Shown in pieces: positions 53,732-62,290 of a DNA stretch of 64,000 bases. The notes under the pieces are model-generated. The model ran no database searches, was not told the origin of the DNA, and worked only from the letters and a program-made list of their open reading frames with translations. The DNA is from Bacillus sp. V3B (GTDB lineage: Bacteria > Bacillota > Bacilli > Bacillales > Cytobacillaceae): contig NZ_JAETXM010000002.1 in the NCBI RefSeq assembly GCF_024494465.1, positions 124,001-188,000 on the forward strand, read 5' to 3'. A program made the position numbers and the translations under genes. Each line of letters starts with the position of its first letter. Positions within the stretch are counted from its first letter, which is position 1.

Positions 53732-54235
53732 TTATAAGTCTAAATCTTGTTTTGGACCGTTATATGGTTCTTTTGATTGTTGTGAACTTGATTGCCCCTG
53801 TGAGCTTGATGGATCTTGTGAACTTGATTGACTGTTTCCTTTGTTCTCAAACATTTGTTGAATTTTATCCACTGCTTGTGGCGCTAAATCCAAAATCCGT
53901 TCATACAAATGAGTGTTTTCATCAAGATGAACCATTTTTACCCCATGAGCATTCACAATTAGAAATGCGATTGGTGTGATTGAAACACCACCACCACTAC
54001 CACCACCAAATGGAACCTTTGGCTTTTCAGACCCTTGACTTCCCCCGCCAGATTGATTATCCATAACAAATTCACTGCCACCAGCAGCAAAACCAAAACC
54101 AACTTTTGAAACGGTTATAATGACACTTCCATCAGGGGTTTCAACCGGATCTCCAATAATGGTATTTACATCAATCATTTCCTTTAAATTTTCCATCGCG
54201 GTTGTCATTAATCCTTGAATTGGATGATCGGACAT
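53732..54235 (-). CDS. ytfJ: GerW family sporulation protein (YtfJ)
   Basis: This 167-residue protein has the GerW/YtfJ domain (HPIQGLMTTAMENLKEMID, SVIITVSKVGFGFAAGG, then GGGSGGGVSITPIAFLIV) and a low-complexity Ser/Gln tail (residues about 140-160, SSSQ repeats). YtfJ is made during sporulation and is linked to germination of forespore-derived spores. It lies 15 bases after ytfI and is probably cotranscribed with it. Confidence 0.9.
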   Translation of the reverse strand: MSDHPIQGLMTTAMENLKEMIDVNTIIGDPVETPDGSVIITVSKVGFGFAAGGSEFVMDNQSGGGSQGSEKPKVPFGGGSGGGVSITPIAFLIVNAHGVKMVHLDENTHLYERILDLAPQAVDKIQQMFENKGNSQSSSQDPSSSQGQSSSQQSKEPYNGPKQDLDL

Positions 54236-54250
54236 TGTTTACTTCCTCCT

Positions 54251-54946
54251 TTATGAGACTGGTTTTGACTTATTCTGAAACAGAGTGGATAACGGCTTTG
54301 ATGTAAATTGTGGCCATCCACCTTTCCAGAATTTCACCAGTTTAATTCCTGCAACCATAGCATGCCCGATTCTAAATTGAAGCATACATTTAAAAGAAGT
54401 TTGCGTAACTGCTAGTTGAAAATGTGGTTGGACAGACAGATGGGGGCTGTTTTTCATTCGAAAATAATGGCTAATTATCCCTATGATGCTTCCTTTAATT
54501 GTCCACACAGCCCCTGTCAACATTCCTGTTAAAGCAGCATCACCTGTCCCCATCACCGTTTGCCACTCTACTTGTGTAATATTTACTTTATGACAAAAAT
54601 GACGAACAATCTGATGAAACGATACAACATGTTCCAAAAGGGTTTTCATATCTTTGAAGCTATTTAAAAAGTCTTCAGCAGAAAATTGCTTGGTTCCTTT
54701 TTGCGTTGTTTCTTTCTCTCCCTTTTGAATCTCTTCTTCCACAACGATTGTTGGCGAATTATCATCTACTTTAACGAGAGGCACATCTAATTTATATTTG
54801 ATAAGCCCAAATAATGCCCTAAACTCAATTTTCAAAGAATCATTATCTTGAGCATGAAAATAATTGATCCCTACTTTTACTTTTGTCATAATGATGATCA
54901 ATAACAAGATCAATATAAGTAAACAACCGAACAAGATCCACTTCAC
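54251..54946 (-). CDS. ytfI: DUF2953 membrane-anchored protein (YtfI-like)
   Basis: This 231-residue protein has one N-terminal membrane helix (residues 2-20) and a DUF2953 domain (KIEFRALFGLIKYKLDVPL, VEWQTVMGTGDAALTGMLTGAVW). Its partnership with ytfJ is conserved across Bacillus, suggesting a joint sporulation role; the biochemical function is unknown. It starts at GTG behind AAAGGTGTG. Confidence 0.85.
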   Translation of the reverse strand: MKWILFGCLLILILLLIIIMTKVKVGINYFHAQDNDSLKIEFRALFGLIKYKLDVPLVKVDDNSPTIVVEEEIQKGEKETTQKGTKQFSAEDFLNSFKDMKTLLEHVVSFHQIVRHFCHKVNITQVEWQTVMGTGDAALTGMLTGAVWTIKGSIIGIISHYFRMKNSPHLSVQPHFQLAVTQTSFKCMLQFRIGHAMVAGIKLVKFWKGGWPQFTSKPLSTLFQNKSKPVS

Positions 54947-54994
54947 TTTTGTTCACACCTTTCAGCTTATATTATTATTGGCAAAAAAAGGAAC

Positions 54995-55027
54995 AAATAA
55001 ACCTGCCTTGTTAAGGCAGGTTTATTT
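54995..55027 (-). terminator. Terminator of sppA-yteJ
   Basis: A perfect 15-bp inverted repeat (AAATAAACCTGCCTT and its complement) with a 3-nt loop, 18 bases past the yteJ stop. Confidence 0.85.
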
Positions 55028-55044
55028 TCATACATATCAAAATC

Positions 55045-55626
55045 CTATGAACGTTCATAAACAACAGTAGTGTCTGCAAACAAATCGTGAATTCCTTGCT
55101 TTTTCGGTAAAAAACCAACCACAACATACAGAATCAGAATCGTTCCCGAAATAAAACGCCCAATCCATTCTCGAAATATAATGGTTGACCAGTTTAGCTT
55201 TTGACCTTGAAGAGAGATGACCTTCAAACCAAATACCATCTTTCCTATTGTTTGACCAAAGAATTTTGTCATAAATACAAAATAAGCGTAAAAGGTCACT
55301 GCCGTTACGATTGATATAGGGGCAAACATACTTGCATCACTTCGAGAAAAATCCAATGCTCTAAAAATGGGATAAACGGTTATTCCATTGATACTACCAA
55401 TAACAACCAAGTCCAGTAAATAAGCCCAAAACCTCATCCAAAAGCCGGCATATTTATAATAGGGTGCTTCCACTCTTTTATCATCTAAAAAAACAGAAGT
55501 GTCTTCTAGAAGCATCGCTCTTTCAACATGTTGATTTGCATCATCTTCAACCTTCATTGATTGTGAAATCAAATGATCACCATTTTTTTTATCTACTTTA
55601 TCTAAATCTTCTTGTTTTGAATCCAT
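55045..55626 (-). CDS. yteJ: RDD family membrane protein (YteJ)
   Basis: This 193-residue protein has an acidic N-terminus (1-58) and an RDD domain with three membrane helices: AGFWMRFWAYLLDLVVIG carries the conserved Arg-Asp, then a helix at about 100-125 and one at 160-180, ending KKQGIHDLFADTTVV. It is 12 bases after sppA in the same transcript. In B. subtilis YteJ and SppA work together in resistance to lantibiotics; that role is inferred from orthology. Confidence 0.87.
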   Translation of the reverse strand: MDSKQEDLDKVDKKNGDHLISQSMKVEDDANQHVERAMLLEDTSVFLDDKRVEAPYYKYAGFWMRFWAYLLDLVVIGSINGITVYPIFRALDFSRSDASMFAPISIVTAVTFYAYFVFMTKFFGQTIGKMVFGLKVISLQGQKLNWSTIIFREWIGRFISGTILILYVVVGFLPKKQGIHDLFADTTVVYERS

Positions 55627-55638
55627 TTCTTCACCCCC

Positions 55639-56652
55639 CTATTCTGCATACAAGTACATCAAACGTGGTGAATTTTGTTGTGACAACAACTGAAGTAATC
55701 CAGCGAGTTCAACATCATCCTGCCCTATCAATTGACGAGCACTCATGCCAAAAAGTGAACCAAATCCAAGATCCTCAGTATACTTAATGACTTGTGCATC
55801 CTCTAATTTATAATCCTTTTGCATTTCATCAACCACTGTTTCAAAATAGCCAAAGCCATCAATTAAGTTTAATTCCTTCGCCTGTCGACCATCATAGATT
55901 CTTCCATCAGCAATTCTCCTTACTTTATCTTCATCCATATCCCTACCCTCAGAAATCACCTTTACAAAACCATCGTACGAATTATTGATCATATCTTGTA
56001 AAATAGCTCTCTCTTCTTCTGTCATTTCTCTTGATGGACTCATGATATCTTTAAACTCACCGCTCTTAATCGTTTCAAACTTAACACCATATTTCTCAGC
56101 AAGCCCAGCATAATTAATCCCTTGCATAATAACTCCGAGGGAGCCTGTCAATGTTTCTGGGCTTGCAAAAATTTTATTAGCCGGAGCTGATATGTAATAA
56201 CCACCTGAAGCCGCCATTGAGCCCATTGAAATATAGACTGGTTTTTTTGTTTCTTCTTGAATTTCAACAATCTTATCATGAATTTGTGCACTCTCCACAA
56301 CACCACCGCCAGGAGTGTTCACTCGAATAATCATTCCCTTTACAGAAGAATCTTCTTTCGCAGCATCAAGATTTTCAAGAAAATCTTGATGGTTATAACC
56401 TACTGTGGCAAAAATTGACGATGGCTCTCCTGTGTCTTGAATCGTACCATTTACATCAAGTACGACAATTTTTTTCCTAGCGTTGCCTTCCTCAATTATC
56501 TCTTCATTCATTAAATCACTTGTTGGATTCATAAACTCACCCATCGTCTCCTGAAAATCTTTGCTAAAAATAGTCGTAAAAGTATTTATTACGATGGAGA
56601 AAATAAGCAATGCCGCAGCAATGCCAAGTGCTGCCCAACGTTTCCCACTCAC
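55639..56652 (-). CDS. sppA: Signal peptide peptidase SppA (S49)
   Basis: This 337-residue short-form SppA has one N-terminal membrane helix (about 8-28) and the Ser/Lys dyad protease core: IRVNTPGGGVVESAQI, GSMAASGGYYISAPA with the nucleophilic Ser, and the Lys in the GVKFETIKSGEFKDIMSP segment. It degrades remnant signal peptides in the membrane. It is upstream of yteJ and divergent from nadK. Confidence 0.93.
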   Translation of the reverse strand: MSGKRWAALGIAAALLIFSIVINTFTTIFSKDFQETMGEFMNPTSDLMNEEIIEEGNARKKIVVLDVNGTIQDTGEPSSIFATVGYNHQDFLENLDAAKEDSSVKGMIIRVNTPGGGVVESAQIHDKIVEIQEETKKPVYISMGSMAASGGYYISAPANKIFASPETLTGSLGVIMQGINYAGLAEKYGVKFETIKSGEFKDIMSPSREMTEEERAILQDMINNSYDGFVKVISEGRDMDEDKVRRIADGRIYDGRQAKELNLIDGFGYFETVVDEMQKDYKLEDAQVIKYTEDLGFGSLFGMSARQLIGQDDVELAGLLQLLSQQNSPRLMYLYAE

Positions 56653-56800
56653 ATAATCGTCCTCCTTTGTTTTCTATGTATTATTATTTTATACGATTTA
56701 ACTGGAAAATTGTTTCAAAACATCTATAATTACTAAAAAACAAAATTTTTGAAAATTTTAAATAATTTTAGTATTATTAAGTTAAGGAGGGAATATACAT

Positions 56801-57601
56801 ATGATTCAAGATCGTAACATTTACTTTTATCACAAACATGAACCAGAAATACAAAAGGAAATTGATTCACTTAATACTCTGGCAAGCCAATATGGATTCA
56901 CAGTTGTTCATCATTCTAAAGAAGCAAATATTATTGCAAGTCTTGGTGGAGATGGGACTTTCCTACAAGCAGTTCGCCAGACCAGGTTTCGTGAAGACTG
57001 CGTGTATGTTGGTATTTCAACCACTGATTCCTTAAGCCTTTATAGTGATTTCCACCTGCGTGATGCATCAAACCTAATGGATGCTATGACATCAGAACAA
57101 ATGGAAGTACGGAGCAAACCGACTATTGAAGTAACCATTGACAATCATACTACTTACAATTGTTTAAATGAATTTAGCATTCAATCTAATATTGTAAAAA
57201 CCTTTATAATGGATGTCTTTATTGATACTTTACATTTTGAAACATTTAGAGGGGATGGAGTAGTTGTCTCTACCCCGACTGGTAGTACAGCTTATAATAA
57301 ATCAGTAAATGGAGCTGTTGTAGACCCGTTACTTCCATGCATGCAAATTACTGAGCTTGGTTCTTTAAATAATAATCATTACCGTACACTTGGTTCACCT
57401 TTTATATTAAGCCAAGATCGGGTTTTAACATTAAAGATCGTAAAAGAAGGAAACGAACATCCAACAATGGCGATGGATAACGAGGCCGTCAGTATCCATA
57501 ACCTTGAAAAAATAGAAATTAAACTAAGTGACAAAAAGATTAATACACTAAAGTTAAAAGACAACTCATTTTGGGAAAAAGTAAAACGAGTCTTTGTGTA
57601 A
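56801..57601 (+). CDS. nadK: NAD kinase (NadK2/PpnKB-like)
   Basis: This 266-residue NAD kinase phosphorylates NAD to NADP. It carries the GGDGTFL motif at residues 49-55, the NE pair in YNCLNEFSI, and VVSTPTGSTAYN. Position beside sppA and length match the second Bacillus NAD kinase (ytdI, ppnKB). A TAAGGAGGGAATATACAT ribosome-binding site precedes the ATG. Confidence 0.92.
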   Translation: MIQDRNIYFYHKHEPEIQKEIDSLNTLASQYGFTVVHHSKEANIIASLGGDGTFLQAVRQTRFREDCVYVGISTTDSLSLYSDFHLRDASNLMDAMTSEQMEVRSKPTIEVTIDNHTTYNCLNEFSIQSNIVKTFIMDVFIDTLHFETFRGDGVVVSTPTGSTAYNKSVNGAVVDPLLPCMQITELGSLNNNHYRTLGSPFILSQDRVLTLKIVKEGNEHPTMAMDNEAVSIHNLEKIEIKLSDKKINTLKLKDNSFWEKVKRVFV

Positions 57602-57656
57602 CTTTAATTCTAGCGGATTTAAAATAGAATTGCGCAACAAACAAGAGTAGAAAACG

Positions 57657-57684
57657 GAAAAGCAGACAAAATCGTCCGCTTTTC
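57657..57684. terminator. Terminator between nadK and acyl-CoA synthetase gene
   Basis: Inverted repeat GAAAAGC-A-GAC / GTC-C-GCTTTTC with one mismatch and a 6-nt loop between convergent genes. Confidence 0.65.
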
Positions 57685-57696
57685 TCTTTTCTACTT

Positions 57697-59283
57697 TTAG
57701 TCTTTGCTTAAGATCTCTAACTCTTTATTCCTTAGTTCGATACGTCGAATTTTTCCAGAAGATGTTTTTGGAAGTTCATCCACAAATTCAATTCTTCGCG
57801 GATATTTATACGGAGCCGTCATCTCTTTTACATGACTTTGAAGCATTTTCACTAGATCAGCTTCATTTTCTGTAATTCCGTCTTTTAGAATAATAAATGC
57901 TTTTACAACATTCCCACGATCCCTATCTGGACTGGCTACAACCGCACACTCTTTTACATACGGGTGCTTAACAAGGGCATCTTCTACTTCAAATGGTCCA
58001 ATTGTATAGCCTGAACTAATGATAATATCATCGCTTCGTCCTTCAAACCAAAAATAACCTTCTTCATCCTTCTTTGCTTGATCACCTGTCACATAATAAT
58101 CTCCACGATATTGTTTGGCTGTTCTTTCTGGTTCTTTATAATATTCTTTAAATAAGGCAGGAGTATCTTTATGAACAGCAATGTCCCCGACTTCTCCTAC
58201 ATCACAAATTTCGCCTTTATCGTTGATAATTTCAACTCGATTACCTGGTGTAGGTTTTCCCATCGAACCAGGTTTTAACTCCATTTCCTTCGTAATCCCC
58301 ACTAACAGAGTGTTTTCCGTTTGACCATAGCCATCTCTAACTTTGAGATTGAACTGTTTGTTAAAGATATCGATGACTTCCCGATTAAGTGGCTCACCGG
58401 CAGAAACAGCACTATGGATATCAGAAAGATTATAATCATGAAGATGATCTACTTTTGCTATAAGACGATATTCAGTTGGTGTACAACAAAGAACATTCAC
58501 CTGATATTTTTCAAGTAATTGTAAATATTTTTCCGGTTCAAATTTCCCGTGATAAGAGATCCCTGTCGCACCTGAACCTAATACAGCTAAAAATGGACTC
58601 CAAATCCATTTCATCCAACCAGGTCCAGCTGTTGCCCAAACCGTATCCCCTTCATTGATACAAAGCCAGTGGGATCCAGCCGTCCGAAGATGTGCGTAAG
58701 CCCAGCCATGTGTATGAACAACTGCCTTCGGATTACCCGTTGTACCTGATGTATAAGATAAGAATGCCATATCATCTCGACTTGTATCTGCTAATATTAG
58801 ATCTTCAGATACTTTTTTCATTTCTTCATCTAAACGTTCCCAGCCTTCTGCCTCTCCGCCAATAACAAACTTTACGATAGAATCCATTTCATGAATAGGT
58901 TCAAATTCACCTGTGTATGGATAATAGCTAATAACTCCTTTTACATCCCCATGTGTAATTCGGTATTGGAGATCCTTCGTTCGCAGCATTTCAGAGCTTG
59001 GAATCACAACAAGGCCTAACTTTAGTGCCGCTAAGTATACTTCATAAGCTTCAATTAATCTGGGAATGATAATGAGGATAACATCCCCTTTTTGCAAACC
59101 TTTTTCTAACAATACATTTCCAATTTTATTAGCTTTTTTTAATAATGTCTCATATGTAATTTCTTCTGTTTGGCCTTCATAACTCTCCCATTTAACTGCT
59201 ATTTTCTCTTTTTGTTTTGCAAAACGTTCCATTTCTGAAACAAGATTGTACTGTAATGGCGCAATCAAATCTTCTCGTTTCAT
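57697..59283 (-). CDS. ytcI: Acyl-CoA synthetase (AMP-forming), YtcI/MbcS-like
   Basis: This 528-residue ANL-superfamily ligase has SYTSGTTGNPKAVVHTH as the P-loop, DGYGQTEN, YVTGDQAKKDEEGYFWFEGR and the C-terminal catalytic Lys in PKTSSGKIRR. It is close to the acetyl/medium-chain acyl-CoA synthetase group; MbcS-type enzymes activate short branched acids such as methylbutyrate. Position beside sspA and nadK matches ytcI. The exact substrate is inferred. Confidence 0.85.
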   Translation of the reverse strand: MKREDLIAPLQYNLVSEMERFAKQKEKIAVKWESYEGQTEEITYETLLKKANKIGNVLLEKGLQKGDVILIIIPRLIEAYEVYLAALKLGLVVIPSSEMLRTKDLQYRITHGDVKGVISYYPYTGEFEPIHEMDSIVKFVIGGEAEGWERLDEEMKKVSEDLILADTSRDDMAFLSYTSGTTGNPKAVVHTHGWAYAHLRTAGSHWLCINEGDTVWATAGPGWMKWIWSPFLAVLGSGATGISYHGKFEPEKYLQLLEKYQVNVLCCTPTEYRLIAKVDHLHDYNLSDIHSAVSAGEPLNREVIDIFNKQFNLKVRDGYGQTENTLLVGITKEMELKPGSMGKPTPGNRVEIINDKGEICDVGEVGDIAVHKDTPALFKEYYKEPERTAKQYRGDYYVTGDQAKKDEEGYFWFEGRSDDIIISSGYTIGPFEVEDALVKHPYVKECAVVASPDRDRGNVVKAFIILKDGITENEADLVKMLQSHVKEMTAPYKYPRRIEFVDELPKTSSGKIRRIELRNKELEILSKD

Positions 59284-59420
59284 CTTTTTTCGCCTCCAAA
59301 ATTATCTGCTTTTCATGATACCACACTACAGTAATTTTTCTAGTACAAACTTTTAACCAGTTATTATGAGTAGATCCTAATTAGATGGTTCATTTCCAGA
59401 CTTTTAAATAAAACACATAA

Positions 59421-59449
59421 AAGGAGTGGGAACTTTTGTCCCACTCCTT
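59421..59449 (-). terminator. Terminator of sspA
   Basis: A perfect 10-bp inverted repeat AAGGAGTGGG / CCCACTCCTT with a 9-nt loop, followed by TTATG on the minus strand, 26 bases past the stop. Confidence 0.75.
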
Positions 59450-59475
59450 GTAGCCATCTTTATTTATATTTTTTA

Positions 59476-59679
59476 TTATCTTGAAGCTCCACCCATTTGT
59501 TGCTCAGCCATTTGAACTAAACGCTTAGTAATTTCTCCACCAACGGAACCGTTAGCACGAGAAGTTGTTTCAGCACCAAGGTTTACACCAAACTCAGAAG
59601 CAATTTCATATTTCATTTGTTGAAGAGCTTGTTCTACACCAGGAACTAATAATTGGTTTGAGTTGCTGTTGTTTGCCAT
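59476..59679 (-). CDS. sspA: Alpha/beta-type small acid-soluble spore protein
   Basis: This 67-residue DNA-coating spore protein matches alpha/beta [30 protein letters not shown] contains the GPR protease site (E-F-GV), followed by [21 protein letters not shown]. It binds and protects spore DNA. It has an ideal AAGGAGGTGAT ribosome-binding site and a SigG-like promoter. Position between ytcI and thiI is that of B. subtilis sspA. Confidence 0.94.
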   Translation of the reverse strand: MANNSNSNQLLVPGVEQALQQMKYEIASEFGVNLGAETTSRANGSVGGEITKRLVQMAEQQMGGASR

Positions 59680-59702
59680 GTGATATCACCTCCTTGTGAG
59701 TA

Positions 59703-59733
59703 TAGAATGTGTAGAATCACATCGCTTCATACA
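59703..59733 (-). promoter_or_regulatory. SigG-like promoter of sspA
   Basis: On the minus strand TGTATG (59728-59733) and CATTCTA (59703-59709) are 18 bases apart, fitting the SigG pattern GnATR-N18-CATnnTA. SASP genes are classic SigG targets, so the match is expected from biology as well as sequence. Confidence 0.6.
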
Positions 59734-59799
59734 GCAACAACGCTGGTAAATTGTTCACGAAATGTAAGAAAAGAGTAAGACCTTAAAGCTAGTTAGGTA

Positions 59800-61005
59800 C
59801 TAAAAAAGCTCGTTGAATAAATCAGCTTTGTTTGCTTGGGGTTTAATGATAATCGTCTCAATATTTTCAACTGCCTCTTGGATATACGGCTCGAAATCAA
59901 CAAAGCTTTCGTAACGCATGACCTTTTCACGCTTAGGTTTTGTTTTTGGAGATGCTGGAACAAAAATCGTACAACAATCTTCATAAGGCCTAATCGATAT
60001 ATCATGGGTATCGATGGACTGCGCAATGTCGACAATATCTGATTTATCCATCATAATAAGTGGCCTTAAAATAGGTGTATTTGTTACTTCATTGATTGCA
60101 TACATACTTTCAAGTGTCTGACTTGCAACTTGTCCAAGACTTTCACCTGTCACAATGGCTAACGCCTCCTGCTTTTCTCTAATCGCATCTGTAATACGCA
60201 GCATTAATCGCCTTGTGGTTGTCATCGAATAATTTTCGGGTACTTGTTTTTGTATTAGTTGTTGAATGTCAGTAAACGGGACAATGTGTAACACAAAATG
60301 TCCATTCATATAGGCTAGCTTTTCTGATAAATCAAGCACTTTTTGTTTCGCACGTTCACTCGTAAAAGGTGGACTAAAAAAGTGAACTCCTTCTACTTCA
60401 AGTCCTCTTTTCATCGATAAATGTCCTGCCACTGGACTGTCGATTCCTCCTGAAAGCATAAGCATTGCTTTTCCACTTGAGCCAGCTGGAAGCCCCCCAG
60501 CACCTTGGATTGTTTCACAAGAAATATATGTCGCCTCTGTTCGAATTTCAATTTGCATATTAATATCTGGCTGTTTTACATTTACCTTTAAATTCGGGAC
60601 ATTTTGTAGCATATGAGCACCAAACGTATGATTCAATTCATCTGTTTCCATAAAAAAAGTTTTATCGGCCCGCTTTGTTGTGATTTTAAATGTCTGACCT
60701 TCTTGATAAACTTTTTTAAACAGTTGAAGTGCCACATCTTTCATTTCCTCTATATCTTTCCCCGTCTTCATTACCGGACTAAAAGACTGAATTCCAAAGA
60801 CGTTCTTCAACCGTTCAAGAATTTGACTTCCATCTTCACCATTTAAAATTACGTACGTTCGGTCACGTGTACATTTAATCCCTACTTTAGGAAAATCATG
60901 TAAAATTCTTCTTACACTATTTCCTAGTTTTTCTACGAATTTGCTTCGGTTTCTCCCCTTTGTCGAAAGCTCCCCATAGCGGATTAGTATTTGATCATAG
61001 TTCAT
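59800..61005 (-). CDS. thiI: tRNA 4-thiouridine synthase ThiI
   Basis: The 401-residue enzyme adenylates U8 of tRNA for sulfur insertion. It has an N-terminal ferredoxin-like and THUMP region (1 to about 165) and a PP-loop domain MLMLSGGIDSPVAG near residue 183. The C-terminal rhodanese domain of E. coli ThiI is absent, which is normal for Bacillus, where the adjacent cysteine desulfurase passes sulfur directly. It is one base downstream of nifZ. Confidence 0.93.
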   Translation of the reverse strand: MNYDQILIRYGELSTKGRNRSKFVEKLGNSVRRILHDFPKVGIKCTRDRTYVILNGEDGSQILERLKNVFGIQSFSPVMKTGKDIEEMKDVALQLFKKVYQEGQTFKITTKRADKTFFMETDELNHTFGAHMLQNVPNLKVNVKQPDINMQIEIRTEATYISCETIQGAGGLPAGSSGKAMLMLSGGIDSPVAGHLSMKRGLEVEGVHFFSPPFTSERAKQKVLDLSEKLAYMNGHFVLHIVPFTDIQQLIQKQVPENYSMTTTRRLMLRITDAIREKQEALAIVTGESLGQVASQTLESMYAINEVTNTPILRPLIMMDKSDIVDIAQSIDTHDISIRPYEDCCTIFVPASPKTKPKREKVMRYESFVDFEPYIQEAVENIETIIIKPQANKADLFNELF

Positions 61006-61006
61006 A

Positions 61007-62152
61007 TCACTTCATAACCTTTCTTAACGTAAAAATAGTTTCTTCCACAGCTAAAAGAACCTTTTTTACTTCATCCATTGTATTATTATATGACAAACTA
61101 ACACGAATAGCACTACCCGCACGTTCCTCAGGAATTCCCATTGCTACAAGTGTGTTACTTATTGTTTTTTGTTTTGAAGAGCATGCGGAAGTAGTTGACA
61201 CATAGATCTCTTTTTCTTCTAAAGCATGAACAATTACTTCTGATTTCATATGTGGAATGGAAAAATTCAAAATATGTGGTGCTGAAAATTCTTCTGGGGT
61301 ATTCAGCATCACCCCAGAAATTTTCTCCAATCCCTTTCGCAATTCATGCGACACTCTATTTAAATGATCGGTTTCATTGTCCATCTTTTCTAAAGTCAAG
61401 CGTAATGCTTTTGCCATACTTACAGCACCCGCAACGTTTTCCGTTCCACTTCTTACTTTTCTTTCTTGACTGCCACCAGTAAATAACGGATGAAGTTTAA
61501 CTCCTTCTCGAACAAATAGCAAACCAATTCCTTTAACGCCATGGAACTTATGAGCTGAAATAGTACAGAGGTCGATTTGACTTTCATTCAAATCTAATGG
61601 TACTTTTCCAACTCCCTGTACATAGTCAACATGAAACCGTATTTTCGGATAGTTTTTCAAAAGTTGACCAATATCTTCTATTGGTTGAATGGTACCAACC
61701 TCATTATTTACATGCATTACGGACACAAAAATGGTATCGGGCCGGATAGCCTTCCTAATATCATCTACATGAACTCGTCCATTCGAATCAACCGGAACAG
61801 CTGTGATGTCAAATCCCATATCTTCCAACTGTTTAAAGGACTCTCGAACAGAAGCATGCTCAACCGCCGTTGTAATAAGATGCTTCCCTCTTTCTTTATA
61901 GGCTAAAGCAACTCCTTTTATCGCTAGGTTGTTACCTTCCGTTCCACCTGACGTAAAAAGGATTTCGTTTTGTTTCACAGAAAGGAGTGTTGCTGTTTGA
62001 GTTCTTGCTTGACTCAATAATTTTTCCACTTGTCCTCCCAGTCCATGCAGTGAAGAGGGATTTCCAAAATAGTCAGTAGAAACCTTTACAAAAGAATCAA
62101 TGACTTCCGGAAATGGTTTAGTTGTTGCACTATTATCAAAATAAATCATCAT
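61007..62152 (-). CDS. nifZ: Cysteine desulfurase NifZ (IscS-like)
   Basis: The 381-residue PLP enzyme has MIYFDNSATTKPFPEV, the PLP-lysine motif CTISAHKFHGVKGIG and the catalytic Cys in STTSACSSKQKT. It provides persulfide sulfur for ThiI-dependent tRNA 4-thiouridine and shares the operon with thiI. In B. subtilis this pair (nifZ-thiI) is known to work together. Length is normal and all key residues are present. Confidence 0.92.
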   Translation of the reverse strand: MMIYFDNSATTKPFPEVIDSFVKVSTDYFGNPSSLHGLGGQVEKLLSQARTQTATLLSVKQNEILFTSGGTEGNNLAIKGVALAYKERGKHLITTAVEHASVRESFKQLEDMGFDITAVPVDSNGRVHVDDIRKAIRPDTIFVSVMHVNNEVGTIQPIEDIGQLLKNYPKIRFHVDYVQGVGKVPLDLNESQIDLCTISAHKFHGVKGIGLLFVREGVKLHPLFTGGSQERKVRSGTENVAGAVSMAKALRLTLEKMDNETDHLNRVSHELRKGLEKISGVMLNTPEEFSAPHILNFSIPHMKSEVIVHALEEKEIYVSTTSACSSKQKTISNTLVAMGIPEERAGSAIRVSLSYNNTMDEVKKVLLAVEETIFTLRKVMK

Positions 62153-62249
62153 TTCTCCTTCCTGTTAGCGATCATTCTCCCGCTAACTCAAGATATTAAC
62201 ACAATCAATGTGATTTGAAAAACACTCAAATATTTAAAGTTCTCAGCAC

Positions 62250-62286
62250 ACACAAAAGGTTTGCCTTTTGAGCAAACCTTTTGTGT
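62250..62286 (-). terminator. Terminator of ezrA
   Basis: A perfect 15-bp inverted repeat (ACACAAAAGGTTTGC and its complement) with a 7-nt loop immediately before the ezrA stop region. Confidence 0.8.
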
Positions 62287-62290
62287 ATCC

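Noticed and set aside
53780-53840. Repeated Ser/Gln codons
   Set aside because: A low-complexity tail inside ytfJ, normal for this protein family; not a CRISPR or tandem-repeat element.
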